Part shown: positions 16,980 through 25,492 of the stretch, piece by piece
Layout: each line of letters starts with the position of its first letter
How positions within the stretch are numbered: the stretch's first letter is position 1
Notes under the pieces: model-generated
What the model was told of the DNA's origin: nothing
Databases searched by the model: none
What the model saw: the letters and a program-made list of their open reading frames with translations, nothing else
Made by a program: the position numbers and the translations under genes
Assembly (NCBI GenBank): GCA_018260445.1
Contig: JAGLBE010000003.1
Coordinates: forward strand, 1 to 64,000
Reading direction: 5' to 3'
Source of the DNA: Psychrobacter sp.
Lineage (GTDB): Bacteria; Pseudomonadota; Gammaproteobacteria; Pseudomonadales; Moraxellaceae
Length of the DNA: 64,000 nucleotides

Positions 16980-18764
16980 ATGGCTGTTTATAATCCCCCA
17001 TTAGATGACATGCGTTTTATGTTAAACGATGTATTTAACGTCGAGACGTTTTGGCAATCTAACGAAAAACTAGCCCATGTCGATATGGACACGGTCAATA
17101 TGATTTTAGAAGAGATGGCTAAGCTGGCTAAAAACGTGTTGCTACCGCTCAATCGCTCTGGTGATGAAGAAGGCGCTCAGTATCACGGCGATGGCGTGGT
17201 CACTACCCCATCTGGCTTTAAAGAAGCCTTTGAGCAATATGCCGAGTCGGGTTGGATTGGTTTGGGCGGCGACCCTGAGTATGGCGGTCAAGGCTTTCCT
17301 AAAATGGTGACCATGCTGGCTGAAGAAATGGTGTTTACCGCCAATCAATCTTTTGCTTTGTATCCTAATTTATCAGTGGGCGCAACCTTATGCTTGCTCG
17401 CCTCTGCCAGTGAGGAACAAAAACAAACTTACCTTGAAAAAATGTATGCGGGAGAGTGGGCAGGCACGATGTGCTTAACCGAGCCGCATGCCGGTACTGA
17501 CCTTGGTATTATTAAAACCAAAGCGGTGCCAAACGGGGATGATAGCTATGCGATTTCGGGTACCAAAATCTTTATCACCGGTGGTGAGCACGATTTAACC
17601 GACAATATTATCCATCTGGTACTGGCAAAAACGCCAGATGCCCCTGCGGGCTCCAAAGGTATTTCGCTGTTTTTAGTGCCTAAGTTTTTGGTCAATGCTG
17701 ACGGCAGTTTAGGGGCGCGTAACACGCTAGCGGCAGGTTCCATTGAGCATAAAATGGGTATCAAAGGGTCTGCGACCTGTGTGATGAACTTTGATGGCGC
17801 CAAAGGCTGGTTGGTGGGCGCCGAAAATACCGGGCTTGCCTCCATGTTTGTGATGATGAATTACGAACGGGTCACCATGGGTTTGCAAGGTCTAGGCGGT
17901 ACCGAGCTTGCCTATCAAAATGCAGCTGCGTATGCGCTTGATCGGGGTCAAGGCCGTAGCGATACTCAAATTCAAAGCCCAGAAAAGCCAGCAGATAGCA
18001 TCATTCATCATGCCGATGTGCGCCGGATGCTGCTTAATGCGCGCGTTAATGCCGAAGCATCACGCTGTTTTGCCATGTATGTGGCCAAGCAACTCGATGA
18101 GTCCAAGTTTAGTGTCGATGCCGATAACGCGCAAGCAGCGGAAGCTCGTGTTGCCTTGCTGACACCTATTGCCAAGGCTTTTTTAACGGATAAAGCGTTA
18201 GAAGCCACGATTGATTGTCAGCAAGTATTTGGTGGTCATGGCTATGTGCGGGAATGGGGCATGGAGCAAATTGTACGGGATACGCGTATTGCTCAAATTT
18301 ACGAGGGTGCCAACGGTATTCAAGCACTCGACTTGCTCGGGCGTAAAATTGCTCGCAATCAAGGCAAATATCTACAAAACTTTTTGGCTGAAATCCGTGA
18401 TTTTGTGGCCAATATGTTGGCCAATCATGAGATAAAGCAAGCGACCTTAGACGCTGCGGCTACCATAGAAGAATTAACCACCACGGTACTGGCGAATATT
18501 AGCACCCGCAAAAGTGAAATCAATGGCTGTGCGGTCGATTATTTACATGCCATGGGCTATTTATGCTACGCCTTTATGTTTGCGATGATGGTGGAGGCAG
18601 CCCACGACAAGGAAGGGGCGTTTTATAGCAATAAGTTAAAGTTGGCCACGTATTTTGTCGGTCGTATTTTACCCCGACTCCATGCCCATGCGGACATGGT
18701 CAAAACCGGTAGCGACCCCATTATGGACTTTGATTTAAGCTATTTTTCCGAAAACGTCAGTTAA
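16980..18764 (+). CDS. Acyl-CoA dehydrogenase, second tandem paralogue
   Basis: The 594-residue product has the same architecture as its upstream neighbour, sharing MCLTEPHAGTDLGIIKTKA, GIKGSATCVMNFDGAKGW, GGHGYVREWGMEQIVRDTRI and YEGANGIQALDLLGRK. It differs notably in the catalytic loop: YEGAN-GIQ here against YEGTT-EIQ in the first copy. A good ribosome-binding site (AAGGA) precedes ATG 16980. The pair probably arose by tandem duplication and then diverged to different acyl chain lengths; this is inferred. A strong terminator follows, so both genes may share one transcript. Confidence 0.9.
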   Translation: MAVYNPPLDDMRFMLNDVFNVETFWQSNEKLAHVDMDTVNMILEEMAKLAKNVLLPLNRSGDEEGAQYHGDGVVTTPSGFKEAFEQYAESGWIGLGGDPEYGGQGFPKMVTMLAEEMVFTANQSFALYPNLSVGATLCLLASASEEQKQTYLEKMYAGEWAGTMCLTEPHAGTDLGIIKTKAVPNGDDSYAISGTKIFITGGEHDLTDNIIHLVLAKTPDAPAGSKGISLFLVPKFLVNADGSLGARNTLAAGSIEHKMGIKGSATCVMNFDGAKGWLVGAENTGLASMFVMMNYERVTMGLQGLGGTELAYQNAAAYALDRGQGRSDTQIQSPEKPADSIIHHADVRRMLLNARVNAEASRCFAMYVAKQLDESKFSVDADNAQAAEARVALLTPIAKAFLTDKALEATIDCQQVFGGHGYVREWGMEQIVRDTRIAQIYEGANGIQALDLLGRKIARNQGKYLQNFLAEIRDFVANMLANHEIKQATLDAAATIEELTTTVLANISTRKSEINGCAVDYLHAMGYLCYAFMFAMMVEAAHDKEGAFYSNKLKLATYFVGRILPRLHAHADMVKTGSDPIMDFDLSYFSENVS

Positions 18765-18810
18765 TAGCAGACTGCCTAACGGCAATTAATGAACTAACTG
18801 GTTAACGATG

Positions 18811-18846
18811 TTAAAAGAGATGGCTCTATGAGCTGTCTTTTTTTAT
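18811..18846 (+). terminator. Terminator after the acyl-CoA dehydrogenase pair
   Basis: A 14-bp stem with G-U pairs (from AAAAGAGA at 18813) has a 3-nt loop and ends in a run of seven T. It is about 50 bp past the stop codon. Confidence 0.85.
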
Positions 18847-19157
18847 GCTAGTTGAGGAATACCAACTCTAAAATCCAAGATATTGAGGAAAATGAGTACA
18901 AACACTCCAGGTAGTAAGTTTGGCGAGCGTGACCTGATATTAACGTAGGAGAGGTTGGTTTTTACGAGAGGTATAAACGTTGTCAGTGTGTACCCTGTTT
19001 AGTACCCCATTGTTTTTATTTTGAAAAAATGCTACAAACACGGTTCGCAATAATCCAATTGTGTTTTTTTTAAAGTTAGTATAAATTTAGCCGTTAATAT
19101 GCACTGCAATTTGCCGCTCATCTACGGGCTTAGCCCCCTATAAAAAAGGACATCTGT
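18845..19157. other. Intergenic region before the SpecificRecomb gene
   Basis: Apart from the terminator at its left edge and the ribosome-binding site at 19146-19150, I see no repeat, RNA or promoter that can be supported. Confidence 0.35.
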
Positions 19158-21644
19158 GTGCAAGAGCTCCAACAGGTTTTGACTAAAATTACGGCGCTAC
19201 AGCAGGTTCCTGAGCCGTATGTTCTCAAACAACTGATTGCTTTATTACGGGACACGCAACATGACCTTAAGTCACAACGGGCGGCTAATGACAAAATTCG
19301 CACTTTAATAGATTTGCTCAAAGCCAACCCTGAGTATGCCGATGGTCTAACGACGTTTGTGTTAACGTTACTAAACACCCATTATCGTATGTCGTTATTT
19401 ACGGATACGGGCATCTCAGACTATGGACTTGTCAGTAACTTTTTTCGCTTGGTGGGCCACCGTTTTATCCCGTTATTGCCGGACGATGACAACATTATTG
19501 AGATGGTCGATTATCTGCTTGACAATCGCCACGATCAGCAGTGGCTGGCCAAAATCGACATCAAACTTTTACAAGAACTGGTGGGTCTACTTAGTAGCAG
19601 TCGCAAACCGAGGGAATTGGTCGCCACCGCCAAAAATAATGTGTTAAATGCTATGGTGATACTGTCTTATCGCATCAACGGCTTGGGACTACATCAAGAC
19701 TTAATGACCGCTTATCCGGAGATGCTAGATTATGCCGCCGCTTTTGTGGCGCAAAATCAAGAGACGGTGCTATTTGCCAATCAATATCGCAGTAAATATA
19801 ACCTTGGCGAATATCACGATACCACAGCCGAGTTGCAAGTATCGACAGGCCCCTTATTGGTGATGCTCGAGCAGTGCGACAATATCGTTAGCACCATTCG
19901 TAAACGCATCTACAAAACCGGAATTACGATACGTTTAACCAATATGCTGCTGCGTTTAGAGCAAAGTATTCGGCGCTTACGTCATTTAAGCGAGCTGTTA
20001 TCCAATGAGAATAACAATCGCGATAAAGCCATTATCGAGCTGACCCATGCGATTATTGTCAATACCAAACGCCGCTATAGTATTGGCCATTTAATCAGTA
20101 CCAACACCGAGTTATTGTCACGTAAGGTCACCGAGAATTCGGGGCGGGTGGGAGAGCATTACATTAGTACCGATAAAGCCGGTTATCAGAAGATGTTTAA
20201 GATGGCGGCCATCGGTGGTTTGGTCATCTCCTTTATGGCGACCACGAAGATATTGTCTTATGATTTAGAGTTAGCGCCAATGGGGCGTGCGTTTGTCAAC
20301 AGTATGATTTATGGGCTCGGCTTTGTGTTTATTCACATTATCCATGGCACGGTTGCCACCAAGCAGCCGGCGATGACGGCAGCAGCCATTGCTTCTACGA
20401 TTTCAACCAGCTCGGGCAAAAAATCACACCAACTTGCTAAATTATCCGAACTGATGGTCGATATTATACGTACCCAGTTTATTGCTATTGTCGGCAACGT
20501 GATGGTGGCCATGCCTTTAGCCTTTATCATCTCATTTATATGGCTACTGGTGAAAGGTGCGCCAATGATAGGCTATGACCAAGCTGAGCATCTTATCGCC
20601 GATTTAAACCCGATTACCTCGTTGGCCCTATTGCATGCGGCGATTGCTGGGGTGTACCTGTTTATTTCGGGTTTAATCGCCGGCTTTTATGACAATTTTG
20701 CGGTGTTTAACCATATCGGCGAGCGCATCTCACGGCACAAACTATTGCTTAAAGTCATGCCGGTCAGACTAGCGGAACGTTTTGGTCGCTTTGTCGAGGC
20801 CAATCTTGGTGCCATTATGGGTAACTTTATTTTTGGCGTATTTTTAGGCAGTACGGCGACTGTTGGGTTTATTTTTGGTTTACCCCTAGATATTCGCCAT
20901 ATTGCCTTCGCCTCTGCCAATTTTGCGCATGGCTTTTTTAACTTACCTGCCGACCAGCTGAGCCTTGGTCTCGTGCTTATCTCTGTACTAGGCGTTGCCT
21001 TAATAGGCTGTATCAACCTATTCGTCAGCTTTTCTTTGGCTTTGATTGTGGCACTGCGGGCCAAAGGGGTTGCCTTTAATGAATGGAAGACGTTGGCCAA
21101 ACTGGTGTTTAATCATTTAGTGACCCATACTCGAGACTTCTTTTGGCCGCGCCCCGCCCCGATGCAATATACCTATATTGACAGCAGTGGGCAGATGATT
21201 TATAAAGAAGGCGATAAAAAATCTGCTCCTTATCCGCCCAGCAACAGTCAGCTTAAACATAAACTGGCAGTTCGGCGCTTATCTGACATTAAAGTGATGC
21301 CCAATGGTGTCGGCATTGATAGCGAAAAAATTGCCAAAGCCAAAGAAAAAAGGGCATTGATTGAAAAATTACGTGATCCCACTGTAACCGAAGTGAATCC
21401 TACACCAGTGCGACAGGTGGTGTTATCAGATAACTCGGCGTTAGCTGAAGACACCGATATTGCGGCCCAAGATGCCAGTAGCGCCAACAATAGTATCAAT
21501 TTCGCGGCGCCCACGACGCAGCGAATCGAAGCTTATCCTGTTAATGAGGAGGCTGAGACTAATGAAGAGGCAGCGACGTCGCTTACCAACCCTAAAAAAG
21601 AGTCGCTACCCAAGCCAAAAAAACCGCCCAATCTGCCACATTAA
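19158..21644 (+). CDS. Multi-pass membrane protein of the SpecificRecomb (Gcr-like) family
   Basis: The 828-residue product starts at GTG 19158, seven bases after AAGGA. The first ~345 residues are helical and soluble-looking (LFTDTGISDYGLVSNFF, LPDDDNIIEMVDYLLDN). Residues ~350-690 carry about six to eight hydrophobic segments, for example GRAFVNSMIYGLGFVFIHII, NVMVAMPLAFIISFIWLLV and LGLVLISVLGVALIGCINLF. The last ~120 residues are charged and low-complexity. From memory this matches the family annotated as site-specific recombinase (PF10136), but no recombinase catalytic motif is visible and the membrane topology argues for another role. Function unknown. Confidence 0.75.
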   Translation: MQELQQVLTKITALQQVPEPYVLKQLIALLRDTQHDLKSQRAANDKIRTLIDLLKANPEYADGLTTFVLTLLNTHYRMSLFTDTGISDYGLVSNFFRLVGHRFIPLLPDDDNIIEMVDYLLDNRHDQQWLAKIDIKLLQELVGLLSSSRKPRELVATAKNNVLNAMVILSYRINGLGLHQDLMTAYPEMLDYAAAFVAQNQETVLFANQYRSKYNLGEYHDTTAELQVSTGPLLVMLEQCDNIVSTIRKRIYKTGITIRLTNMLLRLEQSIRRLRHLSELLSNENNNRDKAIIELTHAIIVNTKRRYSIGHLISTNTELLSRKVTENSGRVGEHYISTDKAGYQKMFKMAAIGGLVISFMATTKILSYDLELAPMGRAFVNSMIYGLGFVFIHIIHGTVATKQPAMTAAAIASTISTSSGKKSHQLAKLSELMVDIIRTQFIAIVGNVMVAMPLAFIISFIWLLVKGAPMIGYDQAEHLIADLNPITSLALLHAAIAGVYLFISGLIAGFYDNFAVFNHIGERISRHKLLLKVMPVRLAERFGRFVEANLGAIMGNFIFGVFLGSTATVGFIFGLPLDIRHIAFASANFAHGFFNLPADQLSLGLVLISVLGVALIGCINLFVSFSLALIVALRAKGVAFNEWKTLAKLVFNHLVTHTRDFFWPRPAPMQYTYIDSSGQMIYKEGDKKSAPYPPSNSQLKHKLAVRRLSDIKVMPNGVGIDSEKIAKAKEKRALIEKLRDPTVTEVNPTPVRQVVLSDNSALAEDTDIAAQDASSANNSINFAAPTTQRIEAYPVNEEAETNEEAATSLTNPKKESLPKPKKPPNLPH

Positions 21645-21656
21645 ACCCAATTTACC

Positions 21657-21692
21657 TTAGGATATTAGGATATTAGGATATTAGGATATTAG
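21657..21692. repeat. 8-bp tandem repeat at the apaH 3' end
   Basis: Four and a half exact copies of TTAGGATA fill the gap between two converging genes. The last partial copy includes the apaH stop codon (TAA on the minus strand at 21689-21691). Confidence 0.9.
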
Positions 21693-22516
21693 CAGCCTAG
21701 CGCAGAGGTGATGACTTTGCCATCGCTTAATCGATAGGCCACTAAACAATTACCCCACACACAGCCGCCATCTAGCGCCCTAGCATTGGGCAAGTCCACT
21801 TCAGCCTTGAGTGCTGCCCAGTGACCAAACAGCACTTTTCGCACTCGCGGAACGTGCCATTCAAACCAAGGTCGATAAGCTTCGGGCATTGCATCGCTTA
21901 GACTTGATTTAAAACTAAATTCGAGCGTTCCATCCTCTTTACACAGCCGCATCCGGGTTAAGTAATTGGTAATCGCTCTGATACGGGTGTGCCCATGCAA
22001 ATCCTCAGACCAAATATCCGGTTGTTTGCTGTATAGATGCGGCAAAACTCTATCTAGCTGTGCCAAACTACTCGATAACTGCACCTCGACTTCTTTGGCA
22101 TAGCGTTTGGCCTGCCTAACTCGCCAATGCGGAGGAATGCCCGCGTGCACCAGTACCGTATTTTTACTGGGATACAATAGCAGCGGTTGCCGACGCAGCC
22201 AGTTTAGTAATTCCTCGCAATCTGGCGCCTCAAATATAGGCGCCGTTCTATCTTTCTTCTTTAATTCTGCCACCCCGCGCCACACGGCAATTAAAGTGAT
22301 GTCATGATTGCCCAACACCGTTTCAGCCGCCCCCTGCTCGCAAAGCATCTTGACATGGCGCAATGTCGATAACGAATCCTCACCGCGGGCTACCAAATCA
22401 CCAGTAAACCAGAGCTTATCTTGCTTAGGGTCAAAATCAAGCACCTCTAATAAGTGAATATAAGCGGCAAAACACCCTTGTAAATCTCCGATAACATATT
22501 CGGCTCGATAACTCAT
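21689..22516 (-). CDS. apaH: Diadenosine tetraphosphatase (symmetrical)
   Basis: ApaH splits Ap4A into two ADP and also decaps Np4-capped RNAs. All metallophosphatase motifs are present: GDLQGC near the N-terminus, WFTGDLVARG, LGNHD and VHAGIPPHW, and the ~275-residue length is normal. Three in-frame starts are possible: TTG at 22528, ATG at 22522 and ATG at 22516. I prefer the last because MSYRAEYVIGDLQGC aligns best with the family N-terminus. The gene lies downstream of ksgA on the same strand, as in E. coli, but apaG is missing between them. A 15-bp repeat array fills its leader. Confidence 0.93.
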   Translation of the reverse strand: MSYRAEYVIGDLQGCFAAYIHLLEVLDFDPKQDKLWFTGDLVARGEDSLSTLRHVKMLCEQGAAETVLGNHDITLIAVWRGVAELKKKDRTAPIFEAPDCEELLNWLRRQPLLLYPSKNTVLVHAGIPPHWRVRQAKRYAKEVEVQLSSSLAQLDRVLPHLYSKQPDIWSEDLHGHTRIRAITNYLTRMRLCKEDGTLEFSFKSSLSDAMPEAYRPWFEWHVPRVRKVLFGHWAALKAEVDLPNARALDGGCVWGNCLVAYRLSDGKVITSALGC

Positions 22517-22565
22517 ACACATACTCAACTGACTTGTGGAATTTGGGTTTCTTGTTTTTAGGTTT

Positions 22566-22648
22566 ATGGTTTTTAGATTGAAAATTTTTAACTTTATGGT
22601 TTTTAGGTTTATGGTTTTTAGATTGTTGGTTTTTAGATTGATGGTTTA
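22566..22648 (-). repeat. 15-bp tandem array in the ksgA-apaH gap
   Basis: Five 15-bp units related to ATGGTTTTTAGATTG (plus-strand reading) are followed by a partial sixth. The second is the most divergent. On the minus strand they give a spurious Lys/Asn/Ser-rich frame of 84 codons in a different phase from apaH. They sit 50-130 nt ahead of the apaH start. Confidence 0.9.
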
Positions 22649-22709
22649 TTATATGGGACATAAACGGTATCGTTGATGACAAACTATACACCCTACAACA
22701 GGGACGCCA

Positions 22710-23759
22710 CTATTCTTTGGGCGCAGATTGTATGGAAGTCGAAGATAAGGCGGGTGCTGCATCGGCATCTATGGCGACTGTGGCATCTACGGCGACTGTA
22801 GCGACTGTGGCATCTATGGCATCTACGGCGACTGGCATTGCAGCGTTTTGATGCAAGCTGACCAAGTTACTCAAGGCCACAAAATCTGCCACGCTTAACG
22901 TTTCGGGACGGGCGTCGCCGTCTATGCCAATGCTCATGAAATCGGCATCGGTTAACGTAGGCATGGTGGCCGATTTTTTAAAAATGGCACGCAACGTTTT
23001 GCGGCGATGGTTGAAGGTTTCCCGCACCACAATAAAAAAAAGTGCCTCATCGTCAGCTTGTACAGGTTTTACGACATGCGGTCGCAAACGAAACACTGCA
23101 CTGGTTACTTTTGGCGGGGGGTTAAACGCTCCTTTGGGCACGGTAAGCAAATACTCGGTTTCACAGTGATATTGCATCACCACCGACAGCCGGCCATATA
23201 TCTTACTGCCCACCTCAGCGGTAATACGCTCGACCACCTCCTTTTGCAGCATGAAATGCATGTCCTCGATAAGGTCTGCATAATCGAGCAGTTTAAAGAG
23301 TAACGGAGTGGAGATGTTATAAGGTAAATTGCCCACAATGCGCATTTTTTTAGCAGTGGCGCCATTGTGGTTGTCATTGTCATTGTCATTGTCATCGTTA
23401 GGATTAAGATGGTTATTAAAGCTGGCATACAAGGTCGCATAATCAAACTGCATGGCATTGGCAGTAATAATATGAAAATTGGGATGACTGTTGGCACCAA
23501 TGCGTATTTTTAGGCTACTGGCGAGGTCACGGTCCAGCTCAATCACCGTCATGGCGTCCACTTGTTGTAGCATGGGCTCTGTCAATGCGCCCATTCCAGG
23601 GCCAATTTCAATCAGGTTATCGTCTTTGTTTAAATCAATCGCATCCACGATTTGCTCAATAACAAAGTTATCGTGCAAAAAGTTTTGGCCAAAGCGTTTT
23701 CTTGGTTGATGTTTGCCCATTTTACTGGCGTTAATTTTTGCAAGCGTCGAGTGTGTCAT
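22710..23759 (-). CDS. rsmA: 16S rRNA dimethyladenosine transferase KsgA/RsmA
   Basis: RsmA dimethylates A1518 and A1519 of 16S rRNA as a late checkpoint in 30S assembly. The core is intact: [11 protein letters not shown] (20-30), SAM-binding [10 protein letters not shown] (51-60), ELDRDLA and NLPYNIS (144-150), then [11 protein letters not shown]. At 349 residues it is some 75 longer than E. coli KsgA (273). The extra residues are an Asp/Asn repeat insertion at ~116-138, encoded by 6-bp units, and a C-terminal Val/Ala/Asp-rich tail from ~305 encoded by imperfect 9-bp units. Both look disordered. It follows pdxA by 56 bp, suggesting an operon. Confidence 0.95.
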   Translation of the reverse strand: MTHSTLAKINASKMGKHQPRKRFGQNFLHDNFVIEQIVDAIDLNKDDNLIEIGPGMGALTEPMLQQVDAMTVIELDRDLASSLKIRIGANSHPNFHIITANAMQFDYATLYASFNNHLNPNDDNDNDNDNHNGATAKKMRIVGNLPYNISTPLLFKLLDYADLIEDMHFMLQKEVVERITAEVGSKIYGRLSVVMQYHCETEYLLTVPKGAFNPPPKVTSAVFRLRPHVVKPVQADDEALFFIVVRETFNHRRKTLRAIFKKSATMPTLTDADFMSIGIDGDARPETLSVADFVALSNLVSLHQNAAMPVAVDAIDATVATVAVDATVAIDADAAPALSSTSIQSAPKE

Positions 23760-23815
23760 AAGTATTGGGTTTCAAGATAGTGAGAATAGATGATGGTAAA
23801 AAAAGTGATTAAAAA

Positions 23816-25000
23816 TTAGTGTAGCACAGTTAGCGGCATGGCGACGCTACTGGCCATCGCATTTGCCATCGTTAACGCTTGCCATAGACTGCTAGCACTG
23901 GCTTCACCGCCTCCCAAACAATGACCGGCTAAATCCAGCGCCGTTCCATGATCTACTGAGGTGCGAATATACGGCAAGCCTAAGGTGAGATTCACCGTAT
24001 CACCAAACCCATGCGACTTGAGAACCGGTAATCCTTGGTCATGAAACATAGCGACAACCGCATCACAGTTGGCCAAATGACGCTTGGTGAACAAGGTATC
24101 TGCCGGCATGGCATCGGGCACGTCAATGCCGCGCAGACGAAACTCTTGTAGTACGGGATTGATAATGTCAATCTCCTCCAACCCTAAATGCCCCCCTTCG
24201 CCTGCATGCGGATTAAGGCCGCACACCAAAATCTTGGGCTGGGGTATGCTAAATTTTTGCTTTAGAGCGTCCAAAACAATGTGCACTGTTTGGCGCACAT
24301 TGTCCGCAGTAATGGCGTCTGCCACCTCGCGTAGCGGCAAATGAGTGGTCACCAACGCCACGCGCATAGCCGAATTTGCCAGCATCATCACCACTTTAGC
24401 ACAGCCAGTTTGCTGCATAAAAAACTCGGTATGGCCGGTAAACAGCGTGCCATCTTTCAAAGTGAGACCAGCATCAATTAACACAGATTTCTGCAATGGC
24501 CCTGTTACGATGGCAGCAATGCACCCTGCGCTGGCCAAATCGTGCGCCAGTTGTAACTGAGTCATCACCATAGGCGCATTATGGGTAGTTAACTGGCCTG
24601 CCCTAACCTGCATTGCAACCGGCGTATGAATCACTAAAAAATCAGCACCTCGACAATCCGCGTCGCCTGCGAGCATTCGCGTAAACTGTGTTGCTATATT
24701 ATGGCCGGTGTGGGCAGTATTAGCGTTGCAACTACTATATAGCGTAGCGACCTCCCCAATAACCTGCCAAGTTGGCAGTTTATGCTTGCCATGCGCCAAT
24801 GGGTTAAACATCATCTGGCAGCGCTGCTGCAAGGCCTCGTTATCTGCCAGCACAATGATAGGGCGATTTAGGGTGGCCAATTTGCCTTGGCTTGCCAGTT
24901 GTAAGACGATATCCATACCAATACCAGCAGGCTCGCCAGTGGTCATCAATAAGGGTAATTGTTTAGTGGGGTGAACCGTTGTAGGTTGGTCGTTTGCCAT
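23816..25000 (-). CDS. pdxA: 4-hydroxythreonine-4-phosphate dehydrogenase
   Basis: PdxA oxidises 4-phosphohydroxythreonine in the DXP-dependent pyridoxal phosphate pathway. Its 394-residue product shows TTGEPAGIG at the N-terminus, GHTEFF, TTHLPLREV, the metal-site region VCGLNPHAGEGGHLG and the late motifs FHDQGLPVLK and SVDHGTALDLAG. It is longer than E. coli PdxA (329), mainly through an insertion near residues 95-130. AAGG precedes the ATG by about 9 nt. It heads a pdxA-rsmA-apaH cluster similar to the E. coli surA-pdxA-rsmA-apaGH order. Confidence 0.95.
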   Translation of the reverse strand: MANDQPTTVHPTKQLPLLMTTGEPAGIGMDIVLQLASQGKLATLNRPIIVLADNEALQQRCQMMFNPLAHGKHKLPTWQVIGEVATLYSSCNANTAHTGHNIATQFTRMLAGDADCRGADFLVIHTPVAMQVRAGQLTTHNAPMVMTQLQLAHDLASAGCIAAIVTGPLQKSVLIDAGLTLKDGTLFTGHTEFFMQQTGCAKVVMMLANSAMRVALVTTHLPLREVADAITADNVRQTVHIVLDALKQKFSIPQPKILVCGLNPHAGEGGHLGLEEIDIINPVLQEFRLRGIDVPDAMPADTLFTKRHLANCDAVVAMFHDQGLPVLKSHGFGDTVNLTLGLPYIRTSVDHGTALDLAGHCLGGGEASASSLWQALTMANAMASSVAMPLTVLH

Positions 25001-25492
25001 GTTTGGTCGCCTTGTTTAGCACTTTTTTATCAAAATCGATAGTATCATTAATGATACCGATTAAATTATGATGAAATACTGCTTACAGTTTGGGCAGTAT
25101 GATAAACTTATTTGCGGATGATTAGTATGGTTTGGCTCTAGAGTTTACCACTAAACCTGCCCAGTGCTGTATCGGAGTGTCTCATTAACCAGCCTACTGC
25201 ACGCTATATAGGGCTTTAAGCGCATACCCTCTACCTACCCATCTCTATATGACCTTACAATCGCTATAATAACATCACGTCAATGACATCAATTTTTAGC
25301 TTCTACGCCTTTAGTTAGCCAGCTGGCCACTCGTTAGTCGCTAGCTGGCCAGTTATCCACATGACGCATCACAACCTGTCTGCACGTACCTAGTAGGTAT
25401 AGCGACGGACTTTTTTGACCCTTGAACTGACAGGCCCATATCCTTGGTAGCTATTTAGCCACTTTACCAATACCAATAAGATTATATTATTT
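25001..25492. promoter_or_regulatory. Divergent pdxA/dnaB control region with a DnaA box
   Basis: A perfect DnaA box TTATCCACA lies at 25353-25361, 132 bp before dnaB. Immediately to its left are two direct copies of AGCTGGCCA (25321-25329 and 25343-25351), 22 bp apart, the first within the palindrome CCAGCTGG. A TATAAT hexamer occurs at ~25265 without a convincing -35. The DnaA box suggests replication-linked control of dnaB, which is inferred. Confidence 0.5.

Noticed and set aside
19158-21644. Mobile-element recombinase suggesting an integrated island
   Set aside because: The protein is a membrane protein without recombinase motifs, and no attachment sites or cargo genes flank it.
22437-22691. 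84-codon minus-strand frame rich in Lys, Asn and Ser
   Set aside because: It is the translation of the 15-bp array and overlaps apaH in another frame.
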